A DNA stretch of 64,000 nt from positions 141,688,968 to 141,752,967 of the forward strand of contig NC_053390.1 of assembly GCF_905171765.1 (NCBI RefSeq), in the 5' to 3' direction. Below, piece after piece: positions 31,519 to 43,198 of this stretch (its first letter is position 1; the number at the start of each line of letters is the position of its first letter). The stretch comes from Bufo bufo. Taxonomy: Eukaryota > Chordata > Amphibia > Anura > Bufonidae. Below the pieces are notes generated by a model that was not told the DNA's origin, ran no database searches, and saw nothing but the letters and a program-made list of their open reading frames with translations. The position numbers were made by a program, and so were the translations under genes.

Positions 31519-32708
31519 TCTATCCCTTGCTGGCATCAGATGTCCCAAAATTATAAAAAAATGTACATGTACCAAAACAGAAATGTACATCGGCGATGGA
31601 GCTGGTGTAGATTTCTACTATACTCTATGGCAGTTTTCTGGTGTAGATTATAATAAATGTACCAGGCAGGCTATACCCACCCCTGTGTCATTCCCCACCC
31701 TGACCCACCCACTTTAACCAGCAGGGATCTAAACCCCCAAAAGGTTGCAAATTTTACACAACCATGGTGTGCGCCAAGTTTTGCAACTTTTTCAGCCCGG
31801 TTTTCTGGCATAGAGAGTTTGATAACGTCCCCCTAAAGTGTACAGTATATCTATTTGAAAAGTTGTGTAAAAAATTGGAAAAGTTTTGCCCAAATTTTTT
31901 TGAACGCGCACTCACCTCGGGCAGCATAGATAAATGAGTAGATTATTACACCGTCTTTATATGAACAGATGGATAAACACAACAGGAACAGAAATGTTGA
32001 GATGTAGGAAATGAGAGATGAAAGAAATGTGAATCATGTAATCCTGTGACATTTCGAGAGGTGGGTAAAAGTGACAGAACTGACTGCTATAAACAGAATG
32101 ACTGAAGAACAGAATCTTCCTAACCTCCATAATTCCAGAATACACCAAGGAATTTATGTAGCAAAGCAAAGCAGCAGTGATCAAGGCGCAGATAAGACGC
32201 CATATGTACAGTATGAAAGTGATGACTCCAGGTGAACACTTCTCAGTGTGTTACTCAACTTTCTTTCCCTCAAGTTAAAGCTCAGGAGGCTCCACTAATC
32301 AACCTAGTGGATGAGAAGGACCCGGAGGTTGCATAAATATTCACCCCTGTATTTCCTAGAAGATATGATACATGACATCTTCCTTGAATTCGGCAGTGAA
32401 TCTGAAAAGACTGAGCTGCAGATTTATAAGTGTGTCACAAAATGCCACAAGAGGGTCTTGAAAACTGTCAATGGGGCAAATCTATAAAATAGCTGAGACT
32501 TCTTAAGGCTGCTTACGTCTGAGACCCCTGACTGCTGTCTTTCCAGACAGGGGTGAGGCTTGTAAATTGGAGCTGATGTGACACATGTATCATGTCTAAA
32601 TAGGAAATTTAGTCTTATAGTAGAGACTTATATAACAGGTCAGACTTGGCAAAGAGTCGGTGTGTTATAGGTTTCATATTTGTAATATTAGAGCCATTTA
32701 TCAGCATC
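31519..32708 (-). other. Intronic stretch without gene
   Basis: Some short pieces resemble frog repeat ends (ATAACGTCCCCCTAAAGTG at about 31822). No exon seen. Confidence 0.4.
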
Positions 32709-32993
32709 TTAAAAAGGTTTGCCACCTTTTTTTTTGTGTGTGTGTGGGGGGGGGGGGGGGGGGGGGGGAGTTGACAAGTGAGGCAGGTCAATGGTCAATG
32801 CTTGAGCCAGTTATTGACTGCAGCAGCTATAAGGCAGATGTTGGCAGCGGGGAACCTGAGCAAGGCACCTGAGGCTGGGGAGTGTAGGAGCTGGGACCCA
32901 GTGATGAGGAGTAGGTAAGTATACTTCCCTTTTGCAGGTCTGGCCAGGAGTAAGGTTGCCAAAAACCCTTCAAAAGTTGGCCAACCCCTTTAA
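32709..32993. mobile_element. TTAA-type MITE with poly-G tract, shares TTAA with the next element
   Basis: TTAAAAAGGTTTGCCACCTT on the left faces AAAGTTGGCCAACCCCTTTAA on the right (TTAA 32709-32712 and 32990-32993). Inside is (GT)n followed by 23 G (32746-32768). Confidence 0.75.
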
Positions 32994-34070
32994 TCCCTTC
33001 CCGACACCTACGGCGAATGTCTGTTCTTTCAAGATGGTGCACGCTCCAGAGCGGAGCAAGCTCCATAGCTACTGAGTGTTCAGATAGCAGAAACCTGGGG
33101 CTAATGTCTGCGATTGGCAGCAACCCCTCAGACGCTGTGGTAAAATGTGACCAAGGCATCTGAGAGGTCGAAAACCTGGAAGCGCGTGCTTGCCCTGCAG
33201 GAACGCCTTCCCCTGGCTGAGATCGGGAAAGGCGTTCCATTGCAGTAATAAGCCAGATCCTGTACTAGGCTTATTACTGGCATATTCCAATTCAGGCCTG
33301 CAGGTGGCAGCACTGTATTGGGATATACCGACCTTTGTATATGGTAATGGGTAAAATTCCATTACTTTATACAAATTGTAATCTAATGATTGCATATTGG
33401 GGTCCACTTGGGGGCCTAAAAAAAAGTTAAAAATGTAAAAAAAAGTTTAGGAACAAAATATTAAATTCAAATCACCCCTTATCCTAAAATTAACACAAAA
33501 ATAAAGAATAAAAGGAAAACATAATAGGCATCACCGCATCAGAAAATGTACCTACTATTAAAATATAAAAAAATAATCCCATACGCTGAATGGCGTAACG
33601 GAAAAAAGAATAAAAATGGCTAATTTTCCGTTTTTTGATCACTTCACCTACCACGAAAAATTGAATAAAAAATGATTAAAAAGTCATACACATCCCAAAA
33701 TGGTATCATTAAAAAGATCATCCTGCAAAAATTTGCCCACACACAGCTCTGTAGAAATAACTCAAAAAAAGTTGTGGGGGTCGGAATATGATGATTTTTT
33801 TTTCAGTATTAAAATACACTATAAAAATGATACAAATATGGCATTGCGGTAATTGTACTGATCCGGAGAATAAAGGGAACAGGTCAATTGTACCGCATAG
33901 TGAACGCCGTAAAAAAAACGAAACCCATAAAACTGTTGCGTTGCATTCTTTTTAAAATCCCACCACATTTGGATTTTTAGTCCAGCTTCCCACTACATCT
34001 TATGCAATATTAAATAGTGGCATTAGAAAGATGGAAAATTGGAAAAACCACCACGTCAGGAAGGGGTTAA
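32990..34070. mobile_element. TTAA-type non-autonomous element, about 1.08 kb, non-coding
   Basis: TTAATCCCTTCCCGACACC on the left faces CCACGTCAGGAAGGGGTTAA on the right. The left third is palindromic around 33100-33350. The remainder is AT-rich with many AAAAATA runs and is shared with the fragment at 24110-24607. No frame longer than about 140 codons and none with domain character. Confidence 0.75.
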
Positions 34071-34176
34071 GAAATATGTCTAGAGAGCTAGATTTACCTA
34101 TAGACACACCTATAAGCGGCACAAAAAAGAAAGTGATACGATGAATAGGAAATGCACATATAAATACACTAACAAC

Positions 34177-34483
34177 CAGGGGCGTAGCTATAGGGGGTGC
34201 AGAGGTAGCAGTCGCTACCGGGCCCAGGAGCCTGAGGGGCCCAAAGACCCTTGTGCCACATAAGACACTGGCATTATAGAAAGTGCATGCTGGTCAAGTT
34301 ACACCTCTGGCTGGAGGGAAGGGGTTAGGTTAAGAATTTAGCATGAGGGGGTGCCCTTTCAATGTTTGCCTCAGGCAGCAGGAAGGCTATGTGCTCCCCT
34401 GCCCCTTTTCAACAAGCACTGATGGACGGGGGCCCAAGCTGAACTCTTGCACCAGGGCCCATGAGCTTTTAGCTACGCTCCTG
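34177..34483. mobile_element. hAT MITE, TIR CAGGGGCGTAGCTA
   Basis: CAGGGGCGTAGCTATAGGGG on the left faces TTTTAGCTACGCTCCTG on the right. A perfect 8-bp duplication CTAACAAC lies at 34169-34176 and 34484-34491. It contains a stretch (CCTCAGGCAGCAGGAAGGCT) related to the CAGGGGTGCAC family. Confidence 0.92.
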
Positions 34484-34606
34484 CTAACAACATATAAATG
34501 GTGGATATTTATACGTTAATGATGCACTGATTGAGCTGTAGGATGGAAAGCTGGCTCGCAAAGCTGGAGAAGGGGAAGGTGACAGTGGATACTGTATGTT
34601 CTACAT

Positions 34607-34753
34607 CAGGGATGCCCAACCTGCAGCCCTCCAGCTGTTGCAAAACTACAACTCCCAGCATGCCCAGACAGCCTACAGCTATCAGCCTACAACAGGGCAT
34701 GGTGGGAGTTGTAGTTTTACAACAGCTGGAGGGCCGCAGGTTGAGCATCCCTG
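34607..34753. mobile_element. hAT MITE with SBS2-like motif, 147 bp, young copy
   Basis: CAGGGATGCCCAACCTGCAG on the left faces CGCAGGTTGAGCATCCCTG on the right. A perfect 8-bp duplication TTCTACAT lies at 34599-34606 and 34754-34761. ACTACAACTCCCAGCATGC is at 34645-34663, with GGTGGGAGTTGTAGTTTTAC on the other arm. The arms are nearly identical. Confidence 0.95.
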
Positions 34754-35429
34754 TTCTACATCATTTTTAAGAGCAGACATGGCAATTATACAGCACTTAT
34801 GTCCCATACACATGAAGCATCCAAAAATTATACATTAAATATAAAATTAAAACATAGCACGTGAGAGCAGAGATAAACCAATGGCCATGGCCTGTTTATT
34901 AACTCATGAATACAGCCAATAACAATAACATGTTTTAGAGCCTAGTCATAAACTCAGACTCAAACCATAATAATACTAACTTCAGAGTCCATCCTATAAA
35001 CAGGATGACCTATCTTTGAATAGGGGGGGGCACACAGATTCAGGGCACCACAGGCTGGTGCAGACAAAAGGCAAGCCAGCCCGCAGAGCCAGGACAATTA
35101 TAGCCCACTCCTGAACTCCCCCACCAATCAGGCACCTGTTACCAGGGTCTGGGTATCTCTACCCAAAACCCTGGACCATAACAGGCCCTTAATATCAGCC
35201 AATTAAGGCCATCACTGGGCAGAATGACCACACTGCCCAGTGATCCACAGCAAAACGGAGGGAAATTTTCCCTCCAAAACCATATTATAAAAGCAGTATC
35301 TTAATCACTGGGCAGAAATCAACCTCTGCCCAGTGAAGAAGACAAACCTTAACATGGGACGAATGCTGATATGGCCATGTGGATCCATCCCTAAAGGTCG
35401 TGATCCAGTCATTATAGCCATATGTGACT

Positions 35430-35778
35430 TTAAGAGGTAGACTTTAGGTCATCAGTATCTGATTGGTCGGGGTCCAACACCCCCTGCTGATCAGCTGTTT
35501 CTAGGAAAGTGTTGACTAACTAGTTCATCGGTCATCTGGACTAGGCACAGCTCAGCCGCATAAAAGTGAATGAGGCTTAACTGCAATACCAAGCACAACC
35601 ACTATACAATGTACGGCGCTGTGCTTGGTGAGCAGGGAGAAGGCCACGGCCCTCACAGGAGCATCGATGTCTTCTCATACAGCTGATCCGCGGAGATCCC
35701 GGTTGTCGGACCCCCACCAATCAGATACTGATGACCTATCAAGGTCATGAGCTCTAAAGTCTTGGAAAATCCTTTTAA
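35430..35778. mobile_element. TTAA-type palindromic MITE (GATCAGCTG family)
   Basis: TTAAGAGGTAGACTTTAGGT, CATCAGTATCTGATTGGTCG and GGGGTCCAACACCCCCTGCT on the left face GGTTGTCGGACCCCCACCAA and TCAGATACTGATGACCTATC on the right. TTAA lies at 35430-35433 and 35775-35778. Confidence 0.75.
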
Positions 35779-35835
35779 AGAGGTTTTAATCAGTATTTAA
35801 AGGACATGTTATATACCTTTATAATATACTTTGGG

Positions 35836-36113
35836 GAGATTTACTTAGACTGGCATTTCACACATATCTAAACTCGATGTGCACTTGAGTATGATACACC
35901 AAATTTATTAATAACTGGCATAGATTTTCTCTATAATTTACCCAGTTTCTGGTGTAAACCTCCGCTCCATCCTGTAAACAATGTCTAGTTTTTTGGAAAG
36001 GGGCTAGAATATTGTTAAATTGCAAGAAGTCCTAAAAGTTTATGCAAACAGGCTTGTGCAATGTTTTACTCCAGAAAAATGTCCCAAATCAGTTGATAAA
36101 TCCCCCCTTTATG
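35836..36113. mobile_element. MITE of the GATTTACT / GATAAATCCCCCC type
   Basis: GGGGAGATTTACTTAGACTG on the left faces AATCAGTTGATAAATCCCCCC on the right. Inner inverted pieces are AAATTTATTAATAACTGGCA and CTGGTGTAAACC. Related in its ends to the element at 23019. Confidence 0.55.
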
Positions 36114-36456
36114 TTTCAGTTCCTTTGCCGTCAGTGAACGAGAACACTTTAATATTCAGGAAACGCATATATCTAGTCCTGGTCTCAGCTCAGGAGTGGA
36201 TACAACTGTAGGAAATGCTCTGTGAGCCAGAGACTGGAGATCAGGCTGTTTAGCTCACAGAGGATTGTCTACACTGGATATAAATGTATTCAAGAATGGG
36301 CTCTAATGATATGGTTGACAGTGAGCCTGGCACAATATGTAAAAGCCAGACACTGACCTGAAAGAAGCAAGGCATGATTAAAAGGACACCAAAGCAGAAG
36401 ACCTAATAACAAACACTGACCATTGGTCAGTTTTCTTGACACGTAGAAGAACACAT

Positions 36457-36974
36457 CTAAAGGAGTTTGCCAGACCCAACGGGTCTGGAAAATAATTACA
36501 CCTAATATACATGTAGAGGAAAGTACTTACCATTCTGAAGTTGCATGGATTGGCCTCTTGGGAACTCAGGTGATGCTCCTCTTCTAAAAATCCAGCTTCT
36601 GACGATGTCACATCCTTTACCAGGTTTCCGCCTTTGGCTATGGACAGGATGTCACTTCTGCTGTAGATGGGGCCAGAACTAATCCTCTTCCTTTGCAGAT
36701 GAGGTGGATTCAGGAATTTGCACATGTTCCAGAGAGAAGGAAAGTTCTGACTCTGTCCATGGTGGAAGTTACATCCTATCCATAGCCCAGGCCAGAAACC
36801 TGGTAAATAACAGGATGTCGGTGGGAAGTGGATTTTCAGTAGAGAAGCGTCACACGATGGGGTTCCCATGAGGCCAATACACACAACTTTTAAACGGTAT
36901 CACACACTTTCTCCTAGATATGTGTAATCAAGGTGGGTTTGCGGGATCCAATGGGTTCCAGAAAACCCCTTTAA
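36457..36974. mobile_element. Probable TTAA-type MITE
   Basis: CTAAAGGAGTTTGCCAGACC with GGGTCTGG on the left and GGGTTCCAGAAAACCCCTTTAA on the right. The ends match only partly. A 168-codon minus-strand frame crosses it and shows no domain, so I treat it as non-coding. Confidence 0.45.
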
Positions 36975-37109
36975 CCGACAACAATATGAGGATAGTAGTC
37001 TGTGATAGCGAGATGTGCATCTGCCTCATGCATGAAAATAACTTGGTGGACAGTGACCAGTATGATCAATTGTTTGGCTTTGCAATCTGTTCTAGAAATC
37101 AAAGGAAGC

Positions 37110-37752
37110 TTAAAGGGTTTCTGTCACCAGAAATACCTAAATTAAACTTGCTGACTTTAGCGATGTGCTAATGTCAGCTGAACCTAACTAGCCTATTCCT
37201 AGTTTTATCCATGCCCCCGTTACTCCGTAAATGTAACTTTTACAATATTCAAATTAGCCTCTAGGAGCGTGGGGGGGGGGGGGGGGGCATTGCTCCTGCT
37301 CAGTTCTCACCGGCCTCCAAGTCTTGATTGACAGGGCCAGGCAGCATTCGCATCCTCCTGCTGGCCCTGAGTGCATGGTAAATCTCACGCGATTCAGTAT
37401 TCCGCACAGGCGCAATAAGGAAGTCGATAGCCAGTGAGCGTCCTTCCTTCACTATGCCTGCGCCGAATACTGAACAGCATGGCGCAGGCGCGAGATTTAA
37501 CATGCACTCAGGGCTGGCAGGAGGATGCGAACGCTGCTTGGCCCTGTCAATCAAGACTTGGAAGGAGGTGACAAGGCGCCCCCCCCCCCCCCTGCTCCTA
37601 GAGGCTAATTTGCATATTATAAAAGTTACTTTTATGGAGTAACAAGGGCATGGATAAAACTAGGAATAGGCTAGTAAGGTTCTGCTGACATTAGCACATC
37701 GCTAAAGTCAGCAAGTTTAATTTAGGTATTTCTGGTGACAGAAACCCTTTAA
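37110..37752. mobile_element. Large TTAA-flanked hairpin MITE, about 640 bp
   Basis: TTAAAGGGTTTCTGTCACCAG on the left mirrors CTGGTGACAGAAACCCTTTAA on the right. The arms pair nearly end to end (CTAGCCTATTCCTAGTTTTA / TAAAACTAGGAATAGGCTAG; CAAGTCTTGATTGACAGGGC / GCCCTGTCAATCAAGACTTG). They contain poly-G (about 37270-37286) and poly-C (about 37580-37592). The centre is near 37435. Relative at 23729. Confidence 0.92.
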
Positions 37753-37928
37753 AGGGGCTGTCCCATCTGGCAGCCTACACAAGGTAGCAGAACAAGCTAT
37801 GTTGCTCCAGTAACTGTTTGCATAGCTCCCATTCACTACACTCAGCTGTGTCCCTTAGTCCAGCCACCTGGGGCCAATGCTTAGTCCCATCTTGCTGTGG
37901 AAAAGCCAAGATGGGACAATCCCTTTAA
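37749..37928. mobile_element. Short TTAA-type MITE sharing a TTAA with the hairpin element
   Basis: TTAAAGGGGCTGTCCCATCT on the left faces AAGATGGGACAATCCCTTTAA on the right. The left TTAA (37749-37752) is also the right flank of the previous element. 180 bp, non-coding. Confidence 0.85.
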
Positions 37929-39010
37929 TTTTAATCAGCTCCTATGGAATAAGCGTCAAGTGTCGCACTGAGCACAACTGCCCCAGGACATGGTACAGAT
38001 CATGGTTGTTACTTCATCCGGTGAATAATTGAGGATGTCACCCACCAATATGTGGTAAAGGAGATAGTTGCCTTCCTTCCCAAATGCAACACTGAAGGGT
38101 AAAAAAGGTCCTTCAAGGTGGGGCTAACAGGCTAAACTATTTGGCGCCAATCTAAAATTACATTTTGGAAGGACATACTTTTTATATTGATGGATATCAA
38201 GGTTAAGGCTGGAACCACAAAGTTGAAAAGTATGAAGAATAAAAAGAGTATAAAGAAATGGCTGACTGTAGGAGATTCCAAAAAAGAAAAAATCCTGTAA
38301 AAATGTACTATAGTCAGTGGGGTCATTTGACGGATCCGTCACTGCTGTCAATTTCCTTTTTCTGTTCCTGTGATGGAACCAAACAGCAGAACGGCTGATG
38401 CAGATGTGAACGGAGCCTTATGCAGTTTTCTGCAGGCTGTGTCCTTGTGTACCCCACTCATTTGCTCACATTGTATTATATATAATTAAGGACTGCGGGC
38501 ATTACTGTCCATTGACATACCTTCTTAATTCTACGGCTGCTATCTCATTGTTATCTGCAGATCACAAGGCAGATAGAAGGGAAGATGAAGCAGTTATTGT
38601 CAGATGAAAGTGAGCTGTAATGTTCAAGGGCCACCTTGTGGCAGAAACCTCTGCGACTAGCGACAGAGACGTTAATTAAGATGTCTTGGCTCGGTGTGAT
38701 AACCTCTGACGCCACCCTTTATGACACATCAAATGATACAAGGGGAAAAAAACAAGTCTTAAAGCTTTATGAGATCACACTAATCTTCTAAATAGGATTC
38801 GAGGGGAGGCAATGTTCTCAAACTCTTTTGTTTGTTCTACTTTAGTTCTGGTGGGAACGTGGCCCATACTCCCCAAGCTTCAAAGCTTTTTCTAGTTTAT
38901 TATTTTGGCTTTATGGAGCTTGATTTTCTACAGTATAGAGGTTACGGGAAAGTAATATTCAGCATCATGAGGTTTAGCCTGGTTTATGTGTATACAGTAA
39001 GGCTCCAAAC
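37929..39010. other. Intronic stretch, no gene
   Basis: Unassigned sequence. A MITE-like end (GATGCAGATGTGAACGGAGCC) lies at about 38396. No exon signal. Confidence 0.4.
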
Positions 39011-39953
39011 GTCCTCCGTGCTACCTACTGTATATATCATACACTTACAAGTAACGTCCTCCGTGCTACCTACTGTATATATCATACACTTACATGTAAC
39101 GTCCTCCGTGCTACCTACTGTATATATCATACACTTACAAGTAACATCCTCCGTGCTACCTACTGTATATATCATACACTTACATGTAACGTCCTCTGTG
39201 CTACCTACTGTATATATCATACACTTACATGTAACGTCCTCTGTGCTACCTACTGTATATATCATACACTTACATGTAACATCCTCCGTGCTACCTACTG
39301 TATATATCATACACTTACATGTAACGTCCTCCGTGCTACCTACTGTATATATCATACACTTACATGTAACATCCTCCGTGCTACCTACTGTATATATCAT
39401 ACACTTACATGTAACGTCCTCCGTGCTACCTACTGTATATATCATACACTTACATGTAACATCCTCCGTGCTACCTACTGTATATATCATACACTTACAT
39501 GTAATATCCTCCGTGCTGCCTACTGTATATATCATACACTTACAAGTAACGTCCTCCGTGCTACCTACTGTATATATCATACACTTACAAGTAACGTCCT
39601 CCGTGCTACCTACTGTATATATCATACACTTACAAGTAACGTCCTCCGTGCTACCTACTGTATATATCATACACTTACATGTAACGTCCTCTGTGCTACC
39701 TACTGTATATATCATACACTTACAAGTAATGTCCTCCATGCTACCTACTGTATATATCATACACTTACAAGTAACATCCTCCGTGCTACCTACTGTATAT
39801 ATCATACACTTACATGTAACGTCCTCCGTGCTACCTACTGTATATATCATACACTTACATGTAACGTCCTCCGTGCTACCTACTGTATATATCATACACT
39901 TACATGTAACATCCTCCGTGCTACCTACTGTATATATCATACACTTACATGTT
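39011..39953. repeat. 45-bp minisatellite, 21 copies
   Basis: The unit is GTCCTCCGTGCTACCTACTG, TATATATCATACACTTACAT and GTAAC. Because 45 is a multiple of three and the unit lacks stops, both strands stay open (426 codons plus, 345 minus), encoding TSSVLPTVYIIHLHV repeats. There is no start context, domain or splice support, so neither is a gene. Variation is mostly at two CpG sites (ACG/ACA, CCG/CTG) and at one A/T position (ACAT/ACAA). Confidence 0.95.
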
Positions 39954-40171
39954 AGACTGTTGGACCAGCTGCAAATAGAGGCTGCATGGCACCAGTCCTT
40001 TAGGATGGATCTGTCCCTCACCGAGGACCGGCCATCTCTCTTGACATGTCTGTTTTTACCAAATCATTTTATTCCTCAATCAATAACAATTCTGGAATAT
40101 CTTTTCAAATAACTCCATGTTATGTTCCTCAGTTATTGCTACCAGAAGTTTATTACTAAATTCCCCAGCTA

Positions 40172-40400
40172 GGTGTTACCAGTGGACGGGGGTGTCCCTG
40201 CACAGTCTAACACTGTCCATTCAGTGCTTCCAGTGTGAGACTGTGCAGGGACACCCTTCCCAACTGGTAACACCCAGGTGTGGATACATTAATAAACCTC
40301 TATTAGAAATAACTGAAGGATGGAACAACATAGAGTTACATGAAAAGCTGCTCCAGAATTTATTGCAATGGAAATGCAAGTAGTTACTAAAACATGTCAG
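40172..40400. mobile_element. Palindrome plus TTAA-family body
   Basis: GTGTTACCAGTGGACGGGGG and TGTCCCTGCACAGTCTAACA face AGTGTGAGACTGTGCAGGGA and CACCCTTCCCAACTGGTAAC across a centre near 40222. The following ATGGAACAACATAGAG...GGAAATGCAAG block recurs at 10600-10700 and 46110-46190. Confidence 0.65.
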
Positions 40401-40620
40401 TAGAGGCGACAAGTCCTTTTTTATTTTCATCTCATAAAGTGATAGCACATCACTAGGAAATGCCACTGCTTTGAGATCAGTACTCCTATCAATCCAGAAA
40501 ATGAACGGACTGCTGTCCTGGTTAAGCACTGCGGCCCCTTCACTGTGATTCCCTGCACAACTTTGCAGTACAGTCCTGCTGATTCTATGGATAGGTAGTG
40601 GTCCCAGGCACGGGCAGAAC

Positions 40621-41068
40621 CTAAAAGGGATTTTGCAAATTTTTTTTTTTTACTGATGATCTATCCTCTGGATAGATCTATCCTCTGGATAGATCACCAG
40701 CATCTGATTAGTGGGGGTCTGACACCCGGGAACCCAGCCGATCAGCTGTTTGAAAAGGCAGCTGTTTAAAGTGCCGCAGCCTTTTCGCTGTTTCCTGCAG
40801 GCTCAGTGACGTCACGACCAGTAACACTGGCCTGGGCGCGGCTAAGCCCCATTCACTTCAATTGGGCTAAGCCCAGGCCAGTGATACTAGTCGTGACGTC
40901 ACTGGGCCTGAGGTAAACAGGGAGAAGGCTGCAGTACTACTGCCAGTGCCGCTGCCTTCTCAAACAGCTGATCGGTGGGGTCCTGGTTGTCGGACCCCCG
41001 CCAATCAGATGCTGATGATCTACCCAGAGGATAGATGATCAGTAAAAAAAAAAGCAGAGCCCCTTTAA
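40621..41068. mobile_element. TTAA-type palindromic MITE (GATCAGCTG family)
   Basis: ACTGATGATCTATCCTCTGG on the left faces CCAGAGGATAGATGATCAGT on the right. Then TGTTTGAAAAGGCAGC / GCTGCCTTCTCAAACAGC and GTCACGACCAGTAACACTGG / CCAGTGATACTAGTCGTGAC pair inward. It ends GAGCCCCTTTAA (TTAA 41065-41068). A 21-bp block (ATCTATCCTCTGGATAG) is locally duplicated in the left arm. Confidence 0.85.
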
Positions 41069-41225
41069 AGTGGCCCCAAGTTGTCAGTTTGTCAGTAAGT
41101 CCAAATTGTCAGAAGGTGGGGCAACACAAATAGCAGAGCCAACACAAGCCACAAGTAGGCAGAGATAACAGAAGTAGGCAGGGCCAATAATACCGTAGTG
41201 CAGCACAAAATACCGCCCCAGCAGC

Positions 41226-41346
41226 ACCAAATACCACAGTGCAGCACAACATACTGCCCCAGCAGAACCAAATACCACAGTGCAGCACAACATACTGCCC
41301 CAGCAGAACCAAATACCACAGTGGAGCATAAAATACTGCCCTATCA
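41226..41346. repeat. 41-bp tandem repeat, about three copies
   Basis: ACCAAATACCACAGTGCAGC, ACAACATACTGCCCCAGCAG and A repeats at 41226, 41267 and 41308, with a partial unit before. The small ORFs across it are artefacts. Confidence 0.85.
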
Positions 41347-41803
41347 CCATCCTGAGGATGGTGATACAGTTGAATTCAGGAGGGCACCTGCAGCTGCTAG
41401 CCAGGTGTATAAGTAACTGATGCTCCTAGCATTAATTAACGCTGAGAGCATCAGATCATTATATACCTGGCCAGCGGCTGTAAGGAGGGCTCAGGCAGCC
41501 ACCTGTGCATCGGCCCACTGGGAAATTTCCCTGTTGTATACATGGCCTGTCCACCCCTGGTCCCATTGGCCAGACACCATATCCTAGCTGTCAAGGTGCG
41601 GTTCACTGTGACAGTTGTGGCCGTGTAGTCTGGTTGCAGGCACTCTTGCGTACTGGCTACAGGCTGACACCTGTGTATGCTGGTTGCTTGGGGCTGCGTG
41701 CTGGCTGCGGTGTTGTGTGTGAACTATTGCCTGTGTTTGTGTCACCCCACGTCCATATCTCTGTGGCTCCTGTCACCATTTAACTATTTAATTTAATTTC
41801 ACA

Positions 41804-43198
41804 TGTCACGGGTGTGTTTGTTTGAACAGGTGTCTGATGCGCTAATGATCAGGCCCAGCCCCCCCCTCCCTCTGGAGCGGATGGGGGTTGAGCCTATTTA
41901 AGTTCATGGCGGAACAGATACATTGGATTATGATTAAGAACAGGAGAGTTCGAAACGTGTAAATCGGGGAAGAGTAGGAGAAGGTGCCACTGTATTTGTA
42001 CATTTTGTATTTGGTGAAATAAAGACCTGGACCGAAAAAACTTTCACAACTGGTGCTGGATCCTTTTCTTTCTACACTAGAGCCGTGCAGGCTGGCTGCC
42101 TGCACTTTGTGTACTGGCTGTGGGTGTTCCCATGTATGCTGGTTCTGCGATGCGTGCTGGCTGCTGCCTTGTGTGTGAACAGGGTCTGAGAATGGATGCA
42201 TTTCTGTTTGCATCACTGTGCGGTTCTGTCACTCCTAGTTGTTGTGTTGGCTGGCTGCCTGTAACCTCATACTGGCTACAGTCATCCTGCGTATGCTGGT
42301 TGTCGTGCAGGCTGCAGCATTCCGTGACTGGTGTGAACTGAACCTTGTGATTGCGTGTTCTGTGCTTCTGGTTACTCCTGGTTCTGATGGGGTTAACTTT
42401 CCCTGGTCTGGGCCTGGGTGTGGCTTATCAGGTGCCCTGTTAATCCAGCTATATCTACCTGTGAGCTGTGGGGCTTGTGGTCAGTCTGTCTGGTGCCTTA
42501 CTGGGTGTAGCCCCTTGCTGCTGACCCAGGGGGTTTTGCCATCTGCCCTTCTGTGTGGTGTTGCCTGGTATAGTGGTGTTGTTGTTTCCTTGTCCATGCC
42601 TTGCCTGATCTTCTATACCTGTTGTATGTCTTTATCCACTCTGTTCCATGTTTAGCCTAGCAGTGATCAATCTGTGTCTGATAGCTTGCAGTGCCTTACT
42701 GCTTCTGTTCCTGTCCTGTGTATATCCTGTCTTCGTGAGAGGGCTCTGGAGTTCTCCAGAGTGAGTATCTCTAGTCTGTGTGCAGCTCCGCCAAGTTTCC
42801 GTTCCGCATGGGGTCCAGGCATCTGCTTGTGTGCTGGTTCCCGTTTGTCGTCTGATCCTTGTCCTGTGTTTGGTTGGGTTCCAGATCTGTTGTCTGTGGT
42901 TCTTTGCAGGTAGCGGCCAAGTGTACTGGGTCCCTCCTGGAGGTGTGACCAGTGAGCCCTTGGCCAAGTTCATCCCCACCACCACTGGCTCTTTGCCCTC
43001 TGGGGTTTGCCTCTGGTCTGCCGGTGCACTTGTTTCTGTGCTAGTGCTACCACTATTGCCTAATCTGTTTTTATGTTTACTGTCATGTTCCTTTATTACA
43101 TGTGTAATAAAGTATTCTGTTGGTTTCCTGGCCTGTTACCTGTCTTGTCGTTTCTGCTAGATGTTCCGGAGGTCTGCCTAGTCCTTCGGAACGTGACA
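41804..43198 (+). mobile_element. Possible LTR-like or other retroelement debris
   Basis: TGTCACGGGTGTG at 41804 and GGAACGTGACA ending at 43198 could be LTR ends. AATAAA signals lie at about 42018 and 43106. Part of the interior (42080-42340) is a degenerate CTGGCTGC / TGTATGCTGGTTG repeat also present at 41620-41740, so the block is probably composite. No target duplication found. The open frames show no domain. Confidence 0.3.

Noticed and set aside
36378..36884. 168-codon minus-strand frame
   Set aside because: Lies in a probable TTAA-type repeat and has no recognisable domain or splice context.
39011..39953. CRISPR-like array
   Set aside because: Units are contiguous 45-mers without unique spacers, in vertebrate DNA.
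38832..40112. 426-codon plus-strand and 345-codon minus-strand open frames
   Set aside because: They are the 45-bp minisatellite read through; both strands are open because the unit length is a multiple of three and lacks stops.
41945..41965. GTTCGAAAC as a tRNA-type SINE B box
   Set aside because: No matching A box upstream at the right distance and no SINE tail.
41842..43160. Several 110-140 codon frames, Cys/Leu-rich
   Set aside because: Low-complexity CTGGCTG/TGTGC-rich repeat sequence gives chance frames on both strands.
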